Part shown: positions 13,401 to 26,033 of the stretch, piece after piece
Layout of the letters: the number at the start of each line of letters is the position of its first letter
Numbering within the stretch: position 1 is the stretch's first letter
DNA from: Membranipora membranacea
Taxonomy: Eukaryota > Bryozoa > Gymnolaemata > Cheilostomatida > Membraniporidae
NCBI GenBank assembly: GCA_914767715.1
Contig: OU612068.1
Location: 26,350,001-26,414,000, forward strand
Reading direction: 5' to 3'
Length of the DNA stretch: 64,000 nucleotides
The notes under the pieces: generated by a model
What the model saw: only the letters and a program-made list of their open reading frames with translations
Database searches by the model: none
Told to the model about the DNA's origin: nothing
Program-made: the position numbers and the translations under genes

Positions 13401-15898
13401 CGATCAAAATTATGATCATTTTATTGTGTTGATAAAAATAATGAATTATTAAACCCACATAATAATGGGTACCAGTGAATTTCTGTGTTGTTGATAACAA
13501 TAATGTGACATTAATCTTGTCCAGCTAAATTAAAATACCGACTGGCCAGACTACCCAAGGCACGGTGAGATCATTTTCATTAATTAGATAGAAAATGGAT
13601 CGGACACTCGCACTCCTCATACCATGGTATACATTCATGTTTTAACGCACAGAGTATCAGGATAAAAATTGCTATAGTTATAAAACATAATCAAAATAAA
13701 TGATGCAGTGGCAGTGGCATTATTTAGGAATCTTCTAGAAATCGTATCTAAGATGTTACGGTTAACCAAAACCTTTTCTTCTGCGTTGTTCTATTCTTTA
13801 AGCTGAAAAAATATTATTAAATGTCATCAGATATTGTCACTAGTGTAAATTAATAACTATTGGCGTCAGCCTAAAAAGTGTCTTTAATACAGCATGACAA
13901 AGAACAGTCATTTGGAAATGTTCTTTGGTACCATCCCTTCAAAGCCAGAATTAGAAGCATTGAATAATTCAGTACACTGGTGTAACTGTACACAGTGCTT
14001 GTGTAGTATTACATTTAATGTAGTTTTAACGGTAAAAGATCTTCCAACAAACACATGATACATGATGGCCTTTGTTTAACCATCGAGTTTTGATTTGTAT
14101 GTTATGGCACTGCTAGCCTCACCTTTCCTTATAATTTAAGCACTGCTTTTAGAAACACAGAATAAACAAGGGGCCGATGACAACCATAGTTTAAGCCAGG
14201 CATCAAATAAAAGGTCCCCATCATATTCTTTAAGTTTGTTTTACATTGCTGGGTGGACCTCATCAGTGATGGCAAAATTGTTTTCTTAATTTAGAGATCT
14301 TCCACATATTATTATATCATATATCATATCATAATCTGAATTAGTTCATGCTGGAATCAGTTCATAACGGAGAAAAAAAGAGTCATGTTCACTTTAAGTG
14401 ACGCTGCAGTCAGTGAACAAATCGTAGTGGTTTTGATGCAAAGTTACAATGTGGTGAAATGGTTCTGGAGCAAACAGCAGGCCACATGGCATAAGTCCAA
14501 AGACAGTTATGGTACTTGATAATGATAATAAGCTTCATGGATTTTGTGATAATATAATTATAAATGTGGCTCTCTGCTATCAGTGGTTTTACATAATAAC
14601 TTTGACCTACGGTATACGGGTGTTATGCAGCAGGGATAATAAAAATATGCTGTCAGAATAAGAATTGGGACACAGTGTCACTATCAAATGCTTGTTTTCC
14701 TTCTATACTACTGATCTATCTATATACATGGCCATATAATGAGGACCAGTCCAGAAGCAAGAAAGGAAAACTTCATGTATTTAGAAAAAAATCTCTATTG
14801 AACTAAGGGAGGATGTTCAAATCGCACGGCAGTGGAATGGAAACTTTGCAGAAATAATCATGAATTAAACAAAATTACATGACCGGTGGGAGTTAGAAAT
14901 ACTGGGGATGTTTATCTAAAACAAATAGTCTTGACATGTGTCCGTATAACGATGTGGCTCAAAAGGCTGGCAACAAACAATTAAATCGACTGAATTATTT
15001 AAATCTTGATTCCAAAAGGTTCTATGCGATGGGTTGGTCTGATAAACAAAGCTGATGCTGATGGTGGATATTGATACAAAGGTTTAACAATAACTGGTTG
15101 AAAATTGACAAAGAAGGTATTAAACACTTTTGAAAACTCTTTGTTTGAAAATTGCAACTAAATTTAGCACAGAGTTCAGCGAGGTCCCAAAGGATACACA
15201 AATCCAGGGTTTGGTCACTGCTCTCTCTCACATTGAGACGAGATGGCGCTACCATGTATAGCTTACAGTGCTGCTCTGACTCAGATGCTTCAAGAAACAT
15301 AAGCTAAGGTGCAGTTTGGCGAAACGATTGTTCTGAGCTTGCTATATGAGCCACTCCAGAGCAATTGGTTTGGTGTTCATTTTTGATCATCGATTCGGCA
15401 CCAGATTAACAATATCTAATACATGGCAAATACCCTGTCTGCCAAACAATATATTACATTGGCGTTGGCCGTAACTAACTTTTGGAAATGCTGGCAATGA
15501 AACTCAAGACACAACAAATTTATCAGATTGATTAAAAATGAAAAGTTGCCGTCTCTCAACCACCTGAGGCAAGCCATTCAAAACAAGAACTATTTGTTAT
15601 CATGCTTCTGATAGGCTACTATTTAATGACACTTGTCAAACAGGAAACCTGTCACCACTTCAACAGTGAAAAGATTAAATTCTGCAAAATTTCCCTTCCA
15701 CTTCCCTTTCACTAACTTATTTCATCCATTGTTAGGATTCTAACAATTTCCTTGTGATAGTGTTCATTTGTTTGTCAATTCTGCACCAGATTAAAATTAT
15801 CTAATACATAGCAAGCACCCTGTCTGCCGATTGGAAATGCGTAAAGCGCTCCCATACTTTTTTCCTGTAATCATTTGGATTATAAGAATAAAAACTAC
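13401..15898. other. Non-coding stretch; right part is intron-like sequence of the lectin array
   Basis: I see no gene from 13401 to about 14640. From about 14640 to 15300 the sequence resembles intron 2 of the complete lectin gene L3 (for example gaggaccagtccagaagcaa, and the ggttggtctgataaacaaag line). No exon 3 or 4 for L1 is recognisable here. Confidence 0.6.
15370..15845. repeat. Dispersed repeat, copy 1 of a local pair
   Basis: It shares several blocks with about 17095-17515: gaaaagttgcc..ctcaacca, ccttgtgatagtgttcattt, gtcaattctgcaccagat and taccctgtctgccaaacaa. The pair flanks the small relics L1 and L2 and reflects local duplication within the lectin array. Confidence 0.7.
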
Positions 15899-16108
15899 CT
15901 TTTGACAATATGACAGACTTCACCACATCTTCATCATAATCAACATAGAATCGATAACTCTCAGCACAGACTAGGTGGTGGGATGAGCATTCAGGATGAT
16001 ATGGAGTAGCTGTGACAACGCTTTCAATTCCAGTGCGATTTTGTAGGTCCTGAATGCAGGGTTGGTGGCATTTTCTTGCTCTAAGCCAATAACCACAGAT
16101 CGTCAAAA
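15899..16108 (-). pseudogene. Lectin-like L1: orphan exon 2 (subfamily A Cys domain)
   Basis: The exon is flanked by an AG acceptor and a GT donor (gtagtt) and is open. It encodes CGYWLRARKCHQPC, YHPEC, a VCAESYRFYVDYDED block and VILSKG, as in complete copies. The four conserved Cys are present. No exon 3 or 4 was found downstream (towards 12.7 kb). A weak exon 1 remnant may lie near 16490-16545 (ctcaacttgatcaggg on the minus strand) without a usable donor. I therefore treat it as a broken copy, although the exon itself is not damaged. Confidence 0.7.
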
Positions 16109-16680
16109 CTAAAAAGCAGAAATGTTGGAAGAGGTATTGGTAAGTTAACAGAAATGAGCTGTTCAGTTGGCCAGGTAGAGAAAATTTCAGCTGTTCAGTA
16201 TCTGTTACACGAAGTCCAGTATTCCATAAGTGTTATTAGGACCACGATTATATCATCCCATAGAGGACTACATGCTGATCTTAATAACATACACAAACTT
16301 TAAAGATGTCACTGGTAGTGACTTAAATTATCATCCGACTCCCTAACCTCAGATGAGTATCAAATAGATGATCTATGTAATTTTTACATTTGATACTGCA
16401 ATGGAAATAAGAGTTTAAACTAAAAGCATCACTGAACTGCTATGCACAGTATATACTTCACAAGTCACCAAACTCTATAGTTAAGATGATTCCATCCCTG
16501 ATCAAGTTGAGGAGATTTTCAGATGCAGATCTACAAGTTTTGGTTTCATGTAACAATGTTATACAGATACCAACATTCATCAAAATAAAAATATTGAAAA
16601 CAGAAGAAAATCCTTGCTTATTATCATGGTCTACTCAAATTAGAAGTTTATCAATTTTTCTTGTTGAATCAAGACAATGT

Positions 16681-16912
16681 CTAATATCCGAATACATCAA
16701 GTTCTGCAATCTCAAGAAGGCTGGTATGATATAGAACAAGTTTGTTCCCTCTGTGGTGGCGGAGGGATATTGAAAATGTTTGGTATCCAGGCGCCTGGAT
16801 AAAAAAACATTTGCGATATCCCTCCGCCTCCGCAGAGGGAACAAACTCCTCCATCTTAAGGGAAGGGTTGATGGCATTTTCTTGCACTAAACCAATGACA
16901 AATAATCCCCAA
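16681..16912 (-). pseudogene. Lectin-like L2: relic with exon 2 start and exon 4 end around a palindromic insert
   Basis: Minus-strand sequence near 16912-16858 matches the start of exon 2 (GATTATTTG..., gcaagaaaatgccatcaac). After the palindromic element at 16740-16846, the last codons of exon 4 follow: LLEIAELDVFGY, then a stop at 16681-16683. Everything between is lost. By chance the whole is open, giving a spurious frame of about 78 codons. Confidence 0.7.
16740..16846. mobile_element. Palindromic MITE-like element
   Basis: Inverted arms of about 31 bases (gtttgttccctctg, then a ggcggagggatat box) enclose a centre with the perfect palindrome atccaggcgcctggat. It interrupts the L2 relic. 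No target duplication is evident. Confidence 0.75.
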
Positions 16913-17094
16913 TCCAAAGGAGAGGAATGTAGAGGTATCGCTATCGAAGCATACCTTCAAGAGAAAATTTCGACAAAATGATAAATGTCAGGGTTTAGTT
17001 TATGACAGGAAAAAAATAAAGTTTTTGTTTAAAAAAAAAACATTTTTTTCTGCCCTTATAACACTCTCCTTGTCTTGGCAATCAGTCCCAAGAC

Positions 17095-17515
17095 ATGACA
17101 AATAATCCAAGGTCAACTGAATAAAAAGTTGCCCTCCCTCAACCAACTAAGGAAAACTTATTGGTAAGGAAAACTTAGAACTACTGTTCACACCCAATGA
17201 TAGGCTTTCTTAGAACTACTGTTCACAGCCAATGATAGGCTTTTATGTTACTCGCATATTCTTTCCTTCAATCTGACATCCGGTCACCAAGCCGGTCTTG
17301 AAAAAAACTAAGTCTGTCAATTTCCCTCCCACCTCCCTATCACTAACCTATGTCGTCCATTGTGGAAATTCTGACAATTTCCTGGTGATGGTGTTCATTT
17401 GTTCGTCAATTCTGCACCAGATCAACAACATCTAATACTATGGCAAGTACCCTGTCTGCCAAACAACATATACAGTGGCGTTGATCGTCACTTTCGGTTA
17501 CAAATGCGTGAATCC
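17095..17515. repeat. Dispersed repeat, copy 2 of a local pair
   Basis: Partner of 15370-15845. Inside it a short unit (cttagaactactgttcacac.ccaatgataggctt) is repeated twice at about 17175-17245. Confidence 0.65.
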
Positions 17516-17598
17516 TGTTTGTTAGGTTTATATTTAATATTTGTTTATTGGATTAAGTATCACCAATCAGGAGAATACTGATGACATTTTACTGTCTT

Positions 17599-20500
17599 CT
17601 AGTATCCATACACACCAAGTTCTGCCACCTCGAGAAAGTTTATATGATCTGCTAAAATCATCATTACTTTGAAGAATCTTCCTGCTCTGGCAGGCTGACA
17701 GGGTAACCATATTAAATGAGAGCTGGTCAGCGGTGGTCCGGGATAATTGTGACACAAACTGCCTGAGTAGTCATCTAATTCCTCATCAGTGATAGCCACA
17801 AAAAAGTGTAGGTTCTCATTCCGATCTGAAAATTAAATTTGGCGGCTTTGATTGGTTTGTATAGATTTTTAATTATTTAAAAATGTCAGGGTATATTCTT
17901 AGACAGTGTCTCTGCCTCCACGTTTGATTTGACATTGCCATGTCGAAGATGAACTAAAATGACATTCAAAACTCATTCTCTAATATTACTATCATTTATG
18001 ATGGTAGATATTGTATAGCGCAGCTGTTTTGACAAACGTATAACACTCTCCCCACCAAACAACGCTTACAAGTAACTGGCTAAGTCTAATCATACCTCCA
18101 TTAATTTTTCTTGCAGTGAAGTAAGCTCCAACTATGTTTTGAATTTTGCCAAGGTCACCTTTCATCCAAGTCTCTTGTTGATCAAGAGAATGAAAAAAAG
18201 TTTGGATATCTCCATCAAATGCATTGACAGCTTGATAGTCCATAGATGGACCATATACTGATGACCAGCTTAAAGATCCACTTGTCAGCCCTAGAATATA
18301 AAATACATCTGTGGTAGAGGGAAGGAAACCCAGGAATTTCATCATTGGTTAACAAGTAAACACCTCCCTCAAATGTTAAACATGACGAGAATAATTGGTA
18401 ACCTCAATTAAATATATATATATATATGATAAGATCATCTGAGCTGCTGGTTGTACAAAGCAGAAGATGAAGTCACAGGATCTAAAATCTCGATAGTCAT
18501 GATTGTTGATGATTCATAAAGCTCAACTAAAGGTTACGCTTTTCACTGAAATAACTCGACAATCCTGTCAGTCATATTGATAAAACCAACCTTGAGGTCA
18601 TGAGAGCAGGGAGTTTGGGAGTATGTCCCAAGCTCCCAGATGAAAGTTACCCTCACATGGTTTCATGAGATAATAATAGACATATCTCTCTATTTTTGTC
18701 ATTACAAAAGGCTGAAAATATGAAAGGTGGGTTATAAAGATTTTTGTCAAAATGAAAATGAACAGAATATGATCCCCATCATATGCTAGTTTTCTTTCTA
18801 TACCACTGGTCTACATATATTGAGGACCGGCCATGAAAGCTAGGCAAGAAAGAATTACTTCAAGAATTTAGGAAAACATCACTGAACTGGGATGGGAGGT
18901 TCCAAAGGATGAGCAAAGTTATGGAAATATCACCATGAATGCATCATATGCTGGAAATGTTTTTCGGTTACGAATAGCCTGACATACGGTTTTATATAGA
19001 CATAATGCGTGAAAAAATAAAACAGCTGAATATTTTATTCTTAATTCCAATGGTTCTTGAAATGAATGGATTGGTCTAATGAACAAAGTCAATACAAGGT
19101 CATAAGGGCATTCGGTCATAAAGAAGGCTTTGCACTTTCTCATGGTTTTGACACCTTCCATGTTTTTACATCGTCATGTGTTACGATTCTCACAGGCAAT
19201 TCCCATAATCCAATCAGTCGTATTGCTCTAAACATGGCTTGCCAGCATCAACTCATGGTCGTTTATTGATACAAAAATAGAACGATTGCTGGTTGAAAAT
19301 GATAGTTTACCTTTTGACAATATGACAGACTTATATGCAGCTTCATCACAATCAACATAGAAGCGGTAACTCTCGCAGTCTAACACAGGCGGTTTGGATG
19401 AGCATTCAGGATGATACGGAAAAGTTGTCACAATGCTTTCAATTCCAGTATTCATTTGTAAATTTTCAATGCAAGGTATGTGGCATTTTCTAGCCCTCAG
19501 CCAATGACCACAAGTTGCCAAACCTAAAAAGAGAGATGGTAGAAGAGGTATTGGAAAGTTAAAGCAACAAAATGACCAGTTGGCCTCGTATACAAAAAAA
19601 TGTCAGCCTCACATTCAGCTGCCAAGTAACTGTTTCAAGAACCAAAGTCAACAGAGAACAGTGGAAGTGTCATTAGGAACATGATTATATCACAGAGAAA
19701 GGATATACAGAGGGGACACTCGAGGGGGACAATGATCGTTATAGTGCCTCGGCAGACATATCCACCTTTGATAGGTCATAATTCATTCTGTATTTATCCT
19801 AAATACTGATTACCAACTTTTTTTAAATTTCCAACCTTCAAGCTATACACCATATTATTGTCATTTTTTGCTAGGATACATAGGCTATGAATAATCCAGG
19901 TTTTTAAAATTTGTTTTTTGTTCATATAGACTTAAAATGTACACAACAGAGTACTTAGCTTGTCAAGACCGGCTACCGTTACCGGTACAAAACATAATAA
20001 ATAAATATTAATAGTACCAAATGTGCAGCACATGTGGTTTGGCATGGCAATATTGAATTGCCTTAGCCTAATCACAAATTATACATTTAAACCAAAACCT
20101 TGATTGTGACAAGCATGTTATAGTTATTGTTCATAAGATGAATGCTGGTTTTTTATAACACATTTATTTTTGGGAGTTGCTCTCCTGTTGACTCTTTATA
20201 CCAACTAATGTAGTCGGCGTTTAATCCAGCACTTTCTTCATTCATTCCATGATTTTTGACTTTCAAACCAGACTACGTTCATTCCAGTTAGTTCGATCCC
20301 GTCGATGTTTGTTCCAGTCGATGTTCATTCCAAGATTCTGTGTGCATCTCCTATTTACAAACACGAGCTCCCATAAATCTGACAACAGTTCCTTAGGTGA
20401 ACACAACTATGCGTTATTACAAGGAATCGTACAAGAGCAAAGTTGTGAAAAATCGTGAGAAAACTGTTCAAGTCATTTTCATAATCGCGATCAGCATTTT

Positions 20501-21607
20501 TAACACCAACGGTCATAGACTTTAGGATTCTAGAACAAAAAAGGAACGACAAAACTTTTATGACACTAACACTACTTTCAATTAACATTATTAATGCCTG
20601 AAAAAGAGTAGAAGGAAAAGAAACAAAAAATTAAAAAGATGCTATCAGCGTTCATTTGAAAAAAACCATAATGGGAAAATGGCAAGTGGGAAAACTTACG
20701 GGTGGAAAAATGGATTGGTGGGAAAAGGCCAGGTGGAAAAATGGATTAGTGAGAAAACATCCAGGTGGGAAAACAGCTTGGTGAGAAAACATCATGGTGG
20801 GAAAACAGATTGGTGGGAAAACATCCCAGTGAGAAAATGGATCAGTAAGAAATCGTCAGAGTGGGAAAACGGATATGTGGGAAAATGTTGTGGTAGGAAA
20901 ATGCCTCGGTGGGAATATGACTTGGTGGGAAAATGGCTTGGTGGGATAACGGGAGGTGGGAAAATGGCTTGGTGGGAAAATGACATTTGGAAAATATCCG
21001 GATACCGTGCATTGACCTAAGCCCCATGTAAATCTGTATGATAAAACTAATTTTAAAAACCTGGATTACTCATAGCCTATGAATCCTAGCAAAAAATGAC
21101 AATAATATGGTGTTTAGTTTGAAGGTTGGACATTTCAGAAAAGTTGGAAATGAGTCTTTAGGATAAATACAGAATGAATTATGACCCATCAAAGGTGGAT
21201 ATGTCTGCATCACAAAACTCCATTGAAACTTATATAAGTACTGGAAATTAGCAGGTGGCCAGATTGATGACTTTCCCCCACTGGATGAAAACCCGCAGGC
21301 ACTATAACGATCATTGATGTGTCACCTCTGTATATCCTTACTCTGTGATAATATCAACCGATAGAGGACTGCATGCTGATTTAGACTATGTATTCAAAAT
21401 TTTAACAGGTCACTGGTAGCCGGTTTCAATAATTCCACATCCAGCGCCCCAGATAAGTGTAAAATAATTCATCTATGTGGTTCTCACTTTTTATTTATCG
21501 ATCTGCAACAGAATAAAGATTTTAACTACAAACATGAGTATAGGAGCATAATTACCTGGAAGAGATCTGATCATCAAGAGATTAAGTGATGATATCATGT
21601 ACTTCAT
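17599..21607 (-). CDS. Lectin-like L3 (subfamily A), complete four-exon gene
   Basis: Exons in transcript order: 21556-21607 (ATG at 21607), 19311-19523, 18096-18290, 17599-17825 (TAG). The CDS is 687 nt, 228 aa, and all introns are phase 1. Exon 1 encodes a hydrophobic signal peptide (MKYMISSLNLLMIRSLPG). Exon 2 is the unrecognised Cys domain (CGHWLRARKCHIPC, YHPEC, LDCESYRFYVD, VILSKG). Exons 3-4 form an F5/8-type-C or F-type-lectin-like fold: LSWSS, NAFDGD, ETWMKGDLG, IVGAYFTAR, then SLCHNYPGPP, WLPCQPARAGRFFKVMM and VAELGVYGY at the C-terminus. It is presumably a secreted glycan-binding protein, but ligand is unknown. The textbook HX26RXDX4(R/K) fucose motif is not intact (KGD replaces RxD). 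A 1.66-kb DNA element sits in intron 1. A polyadenylation signal (AATAAA on the minus strand) lies at 17544-17549, 50 bases after the stop. Confidence 0.8.
19692..21346. mobile_element. DNA transposon with long inverted repeats and 9-bp target duplication (MULE-like, non-autonomous)
   Basis: The left end begins acagagaaaggatatacaga. The right end, reverse-complemented, begins acagagtaaggatatacaga, and similarity continues for about 230 bases on the left and 330 on the right, the right arm carrying about 95 extra bases. Shared inner blocks include caatgatcgttatagtgcct and ctaggat.cataggctatga. Flanks are gattatatc (19683-19691) and gataatatc (21347-21355), a 9-bp duplication with one mismatch. 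The related intron of L5 has a single uninterrupted gattatatcaaca, an empty-site comparison. Long inverted repeats and a 9-bp duplication fit Mutator-like elements. No transposase frame is visible. It interrupts intron 1 of L3. Confidence 0.85.
20668..20998. repeat. Degenerate ~17-bp minisatellite inside the DNA transposon
   Basis: About 18-20 imperfect units of the type ggtgggaaaatggattg, with variation in the second half of each unit. It forms part of the interior of the inverted-repeat element. Confidence 0.85.
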
Positions 21608-22996
21608 CACAGTGAATTTGAATTACAGGAAGAAAAAAACTTTGATTTATGAATCTTTCGCTCTTCACATACGCTGATATGCAGATGTACTGACTTGGTT
21701 GTGAAGTATTAAATACCAGACCAATATCTGGGGTAAAGTCTATGATAAGTCTATTACAATGTCTGTAGCTAAACATAATCAAAATCATAATAAACATAAT
21801 GCTACATAGCTAACTTTACATCCGACACAGAACAGACTAGGATCATGAATAAGATATGAAAATCCACCAGTACTCGCCTTTTATGCCTGAAACCCCTAAT
21901 GGGATGGTTCATACTAATGATTATTATGATCACGATTATTAATAATTCAATTTAATGGGCCTTTTTGTGGACTGTGAAAATATGCCCAGTCCGTTTGTAC
22001 TCATTTTGTTTTATTAGAAAGTGTGTTCGAAAGTCACCGGGCCAAAACTCCAGGGTGGGTTTCTAGGCAGAGTGGAGAAGAGTTCCTGCACCTGAAATAT
22101 AATCATGAAAATAAAACATTGAGAAAAATATGCTTCTGTCATTGTAAAGCAAAATCACATATTGCCAATCTTTTCATTTTCCGAAATCATTACATATTGT
22201 GACTTCCCTTCTAGAGACTGTTAAGCTATTGAAAAGCCAGAACAAAGCGAAAGTTTTTACTTCAATGGTAAAAAGTCTAGTTACTTTTTGTTAGGGCTTG
22301 AACAGGTGCCTTAAATCAGTACCTGGTCAAGTCATATTCAGTTTATGTGATAGGTCTACTGCAGGCGGTAAAAAATGGTAACGAAATTGTTGCAATGGTG
22401 CAGCCTGGTGGACTTGTTCTGGAGCGAACCCCAGGTTACATAGAATATGTCCCAAAGTAGTTAGGGTGCCTGGGCAGCACTTACAGCTAGTCAATCGCAT
22501 CCTTTTTCAAACATTACCTAGTAGCACTGATCTTGATATGCAACAAATTTGGGAAAAATATATAGACTCGTTGGGTTTCGATCCCTAGATGACTTTAAAC
22601 AATCATTACTGGATGAGATTACATCAGGTCATAGCTCTAATTTTTAAAAGTCTTGAAATCTAATGATTTTTGTTAAAGCCAAAATTGACAAGGTATGCCT
22701 TCAATTAAAAACAAAACTGCCTCTTTAGACATAAAAGGTACAATTACCATTTTTTTTGTTAGTGCAAATGACCGAAAGTATTTAACCCTGAATGTTTAGG
22801 AGACTGGTACCAATTAAATGGGAGCCAAAAAGGCATTAAGCTTGTGGTGGTCACTGTCTGGTCTGAGTCTGGTCTGATCTAAGGTCTCAGTCTTGATTAA
22901 TTCTTTGATTACGTTGCCATAAATAATGACACTTGTAAATACTTTCATCTCTAATCAAACAAAGCTTTGACACTCAAACTTGGCAGGAATATACGC
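21608..22996. other. Non-coding flank of L3
   Basis: No gene seen. The first part (ctgaaacccc.aatgggatggttcat around 21885-21910) is the 5' flank shared by several subfamily A copies (28495, 46640, 54680 and 60775). Confidence 0.5.
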
Positions 22997-23161
22997 TACT
23001 GTTTCTGGTGGTGACATGAGCTCCAATAGTGATTTGAACTTTGCCAATGGAAAGGTCACATTTCAGCCATTGCTTTGTTCTCCGACAAATGATGTTTGAC
23101 AATCCTGGGTCGTAGGTCGTAGATGATGTTGATGACCAGCTCAATGATCTGCTTGTCAGCC
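22997..23161 (-). pseudogene. Lectin-like L4: decayed orphan exon 3
   Basis: After an acceptor (ttacctag) the minus strand encodes GLTSRSLSWSS, then a degenerate middle without the AFDGD box, then WLKCDL and IGAHVTTRNS. It is clearly exon 3 but decayed. No exon 4 is found to its left before L3. Intron-like sequence of the family continues to its right until about 24060. Confidence 0.75.
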
Positions 23162-23911
23162 CTAGGTAACAACAACTTTTATGGATGAGAGGGAAAGTCA
23201 ACATTTATTTGATAGCGGAGAAATAAAAGAGTGTTATTTTATCTACTGGATCAACATTTCACCAACAAAAGCAATTCCGTCAGCCATATTCGAAAGTCTG
23301 ACTTTATGGGTATGAGAAAAAGCTTCATTTGATTTATGTAATAATGTCAATGTAAAATTGCCAGTCTGCTTTCAGTGTGACTAAAATGAATCGAGCCTTT
23401 GGCCCAACAGGTGTTTGGTAATGGGAATGATAAAAATGTCAAATACCAGCAAATGCTTTGTCTCCCCAATTACCAGCTTGTCAGCCATAGATAAGACAGA
23501 ATTACTAGCGTTACGAAGTATGATCGTTTATTGGACTTGAGAGAGGAGGTTGGGAAAATACGCAGGAGGTTGGAAATTGTGAAACATAATAATGAATTGA
23601 ACTAAATGACCATCCCTCGAGGGTTCTGTATGAGAGGAATAATGGTCAGTCACAAATGGTCTTGTCACTGAGCTCCACAAAAGATACGAAAATCTGTAAA
23701 ACGTAAGAACTTTGCGCACTGAGACAGAATCGCTGTAAATATGTGCTGAAGTTAAAAGCTGGATGAATAAAAAAAGCAGGCCAACAACATAATGGGCCGA
23801 CTGGTAGTATGCAGGACAATGCTAGGTAACAATCAATTGAATCCGCTGAATTATTAATATTCTATAAGATGGAGAAAGCCTTTTAAATCTGCGTTCACAT
23901 GGGGCAATATG

Positions 23912-23984
23912 TAGCCTTGTCATGTGGCCAAGGATTTGGGGTTTTTTAGTTTTTGCAAAAAACCATGGCCGCGTGACAAGGCTA
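23912..23984. mobile_element. 73-bp hairpin element
   Basis: tagccttgtcatgtggcca at the left pairs with tggccgcgtgacaaggcta at the right, and inside it ggttttttag and gcaaaaaacc also pair. Related but decayed versions (tagccttgtcacgc..., rtgaaaaggct) occur near 14931, 18968, 27047, 31600 and 57790, mostly in the same intron of lectin copies. Confidence 0.65.
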
Positions 23985-24411
23985 GGCAATATGTGATAAA
24001 GAAGGCTTTGCATTTTGAAAATTTTTATAGTACCGCTTACACGATTGCTGGAATATGCCAGCATACCTTAACTTCCTTCTTTGCAAAGACATTTGAGCCT
24101 CTTACCAAGCCATTGATTGCAGGTTGTATGACTGATGAGTTCTATTTTGCCTACAACAAAGATTTCTCTACAGGAGATGTGCTGCTGTCCTATTAGAAAT
24201 AGTCATAAAAAAACACCTAGATTATGTTTGTTTGGTACTGTTTAATTGTGAGATAACCTCACAGCTTTCTCGGATGACTCAGGAGAGTCAATAAAAAGGG
24301 AGGGCAGAAGCTGTGAGATCTCAAGTTCTCACAGCTCAGGAGATTTCGGATAAAGAGAATGGAGCCAAGAGGACGGGAGCAGGTGATGCCAGACGGCGTC
24401 AACCACTTCAA

Positions 24412-24655
24412 AATAATGTGTATAATTAAACCTTTTTATCAGACAAAAAATCTAAATCCAATCTCCGTCTTTTTGGAGGGTTCAACCGCAAGCATTTAAA
24501 TAATGTATATAATTAAACCTTTTTATCAGACAAAGAATCTAAATCCAATCTCCGTCTTTTTGGAGGGTTCAAACGCAGGCATTTAAATAATGTATATAAT
24601 TAAACCTTTTTATAAGACAAAGAACCTAAATCCAATCTCTGCTTTTTCAAGAGGG
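24412..24655. repeat. Three tandem ~87-bp repeats
   Basis: Units start near 24412, 24500 and 24588. Each contains tataattaaacctttttat, then a caatctccgtctttttggag box and gcatttaaat. The third unit is diverged at its end. Just upstream (24250-24350) are short inverted segments around the word gctgtgag. No gene recognised through 26033. Confidence 0.8.
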
Positions 24656-26033
24656 TGGGCAAATGCTACCTCCGTTTTTTTGGCCATGCTCACCCGCCGT
24701 GATGAACCCCGGTGCATATAAAAACCGGAGGAACATCAAGGCAGGGCAGTTCTTTTTGGAGACCCCTCAGCAGCATATTACTCTGCAATATTTTGGTATT
24801 ACTATTATTTTGGAGCGTATTACTATTTTGGAGCGTACCACGACTTACTGTTTTGGAGTTGACCTATTCTGACCTTTTACACAGGAAACTTTGACGGTAT
24901 GATAGAGCGTGGTTTATTTTTTACGATGACTGTTTAAACTTATTTCCAGCATTAATCAAAATAAAGTCTTATTTTAATGTCGAAAGGCATCTCAACTATG
25001 AGTCATTAGTGAATTGAATTAATACCTACTTGTAACAAAATTCTAAAAAACAATGTTGTGGATAAATTTGATTAGGTAAACAAAACACTATTTGCCTTCT
25101 TCCTCAACAGGAGGAAGTTAACTCCATACAAAATAAACATGAGCAAAATGAATGAAATAGTAGTGTCTGTTCTGCTCGGGTATTTAGCCCCAAGTGGGTC
25201 GAATATGCGACATAATAACTACATGTCACACCGGTAGTTTAATGAGAGTTCACTTCTGCAAATTGTTACCATCAATCTTACATTCAGCTTCCTGAAATCC
25301 AGGGTCGTATGGGTAGAAGCTACTGGTCACACTCCTGCCATCTAGTCTGCATCAACTGTTAAGCCACAGGTGTGAATGAGGAGCCGTTACTATTTTCAAT
25401 CTATCCGCAGAACATACTTTCATCAATGTGCAATAACCATAGATTTAATAATAAATTATGGCAATAACAGTTTCAAAAATTACACAGATGACACCATACT
25501 AGAACTGTGCATTCACATTGACTGCTATCTCTGCTCATCTCATTCAAAATATGTCTAAAACTAAGATGTAAGGTTCTGACTGTCAATGGCAGAGATGTTG
25601 AACACCAAGAGCAATTTGAACAGCTTGTACTACCCTTGAACCCCAGCTGAATTTGAAAGCTCGTGCCAAATCTGATATCACAAAAACAAAAGATCTTCCA
25701 AACAAAATTAGATGTTCCTTAAATTTATAATTAAATTTAAAATATATATGAGATAGACTATTTTAAGTAAACATTGCACATTTGATTTCACTGTGATTTC
25801 TTGTTTTATTTACAGACAAGTTTGAGCTCAAGGATGAATTTATAAAAAAATTTATATTGATACAAAAAATAAACACAAATGATATATGCTATATGATATA
25901 AACCCGTGGTCTTTGGCTTGCAACATCATATAATGGCCACTCATTTATTTCTTAAAGGTTTCAGTTACTCATTTACTCAGAAAATTCAGCTAGAATTTAA
26001 CTGTCCCCGGTGTAGTTTGAGTCTAGAAGACAT

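Noticed and set aside
16681-16917. A ~78-codon open frame ending in AELDVFGY
   Set aside because: It is a chance fusion of an exon 2 start, a palindromic element and an exon 4 end, not a gene.
24240-24360. Possible structured RNA around the gctgtgag inverted words
   Set aside because: Arms are short and imperfect, and no RNA family motif is visible.
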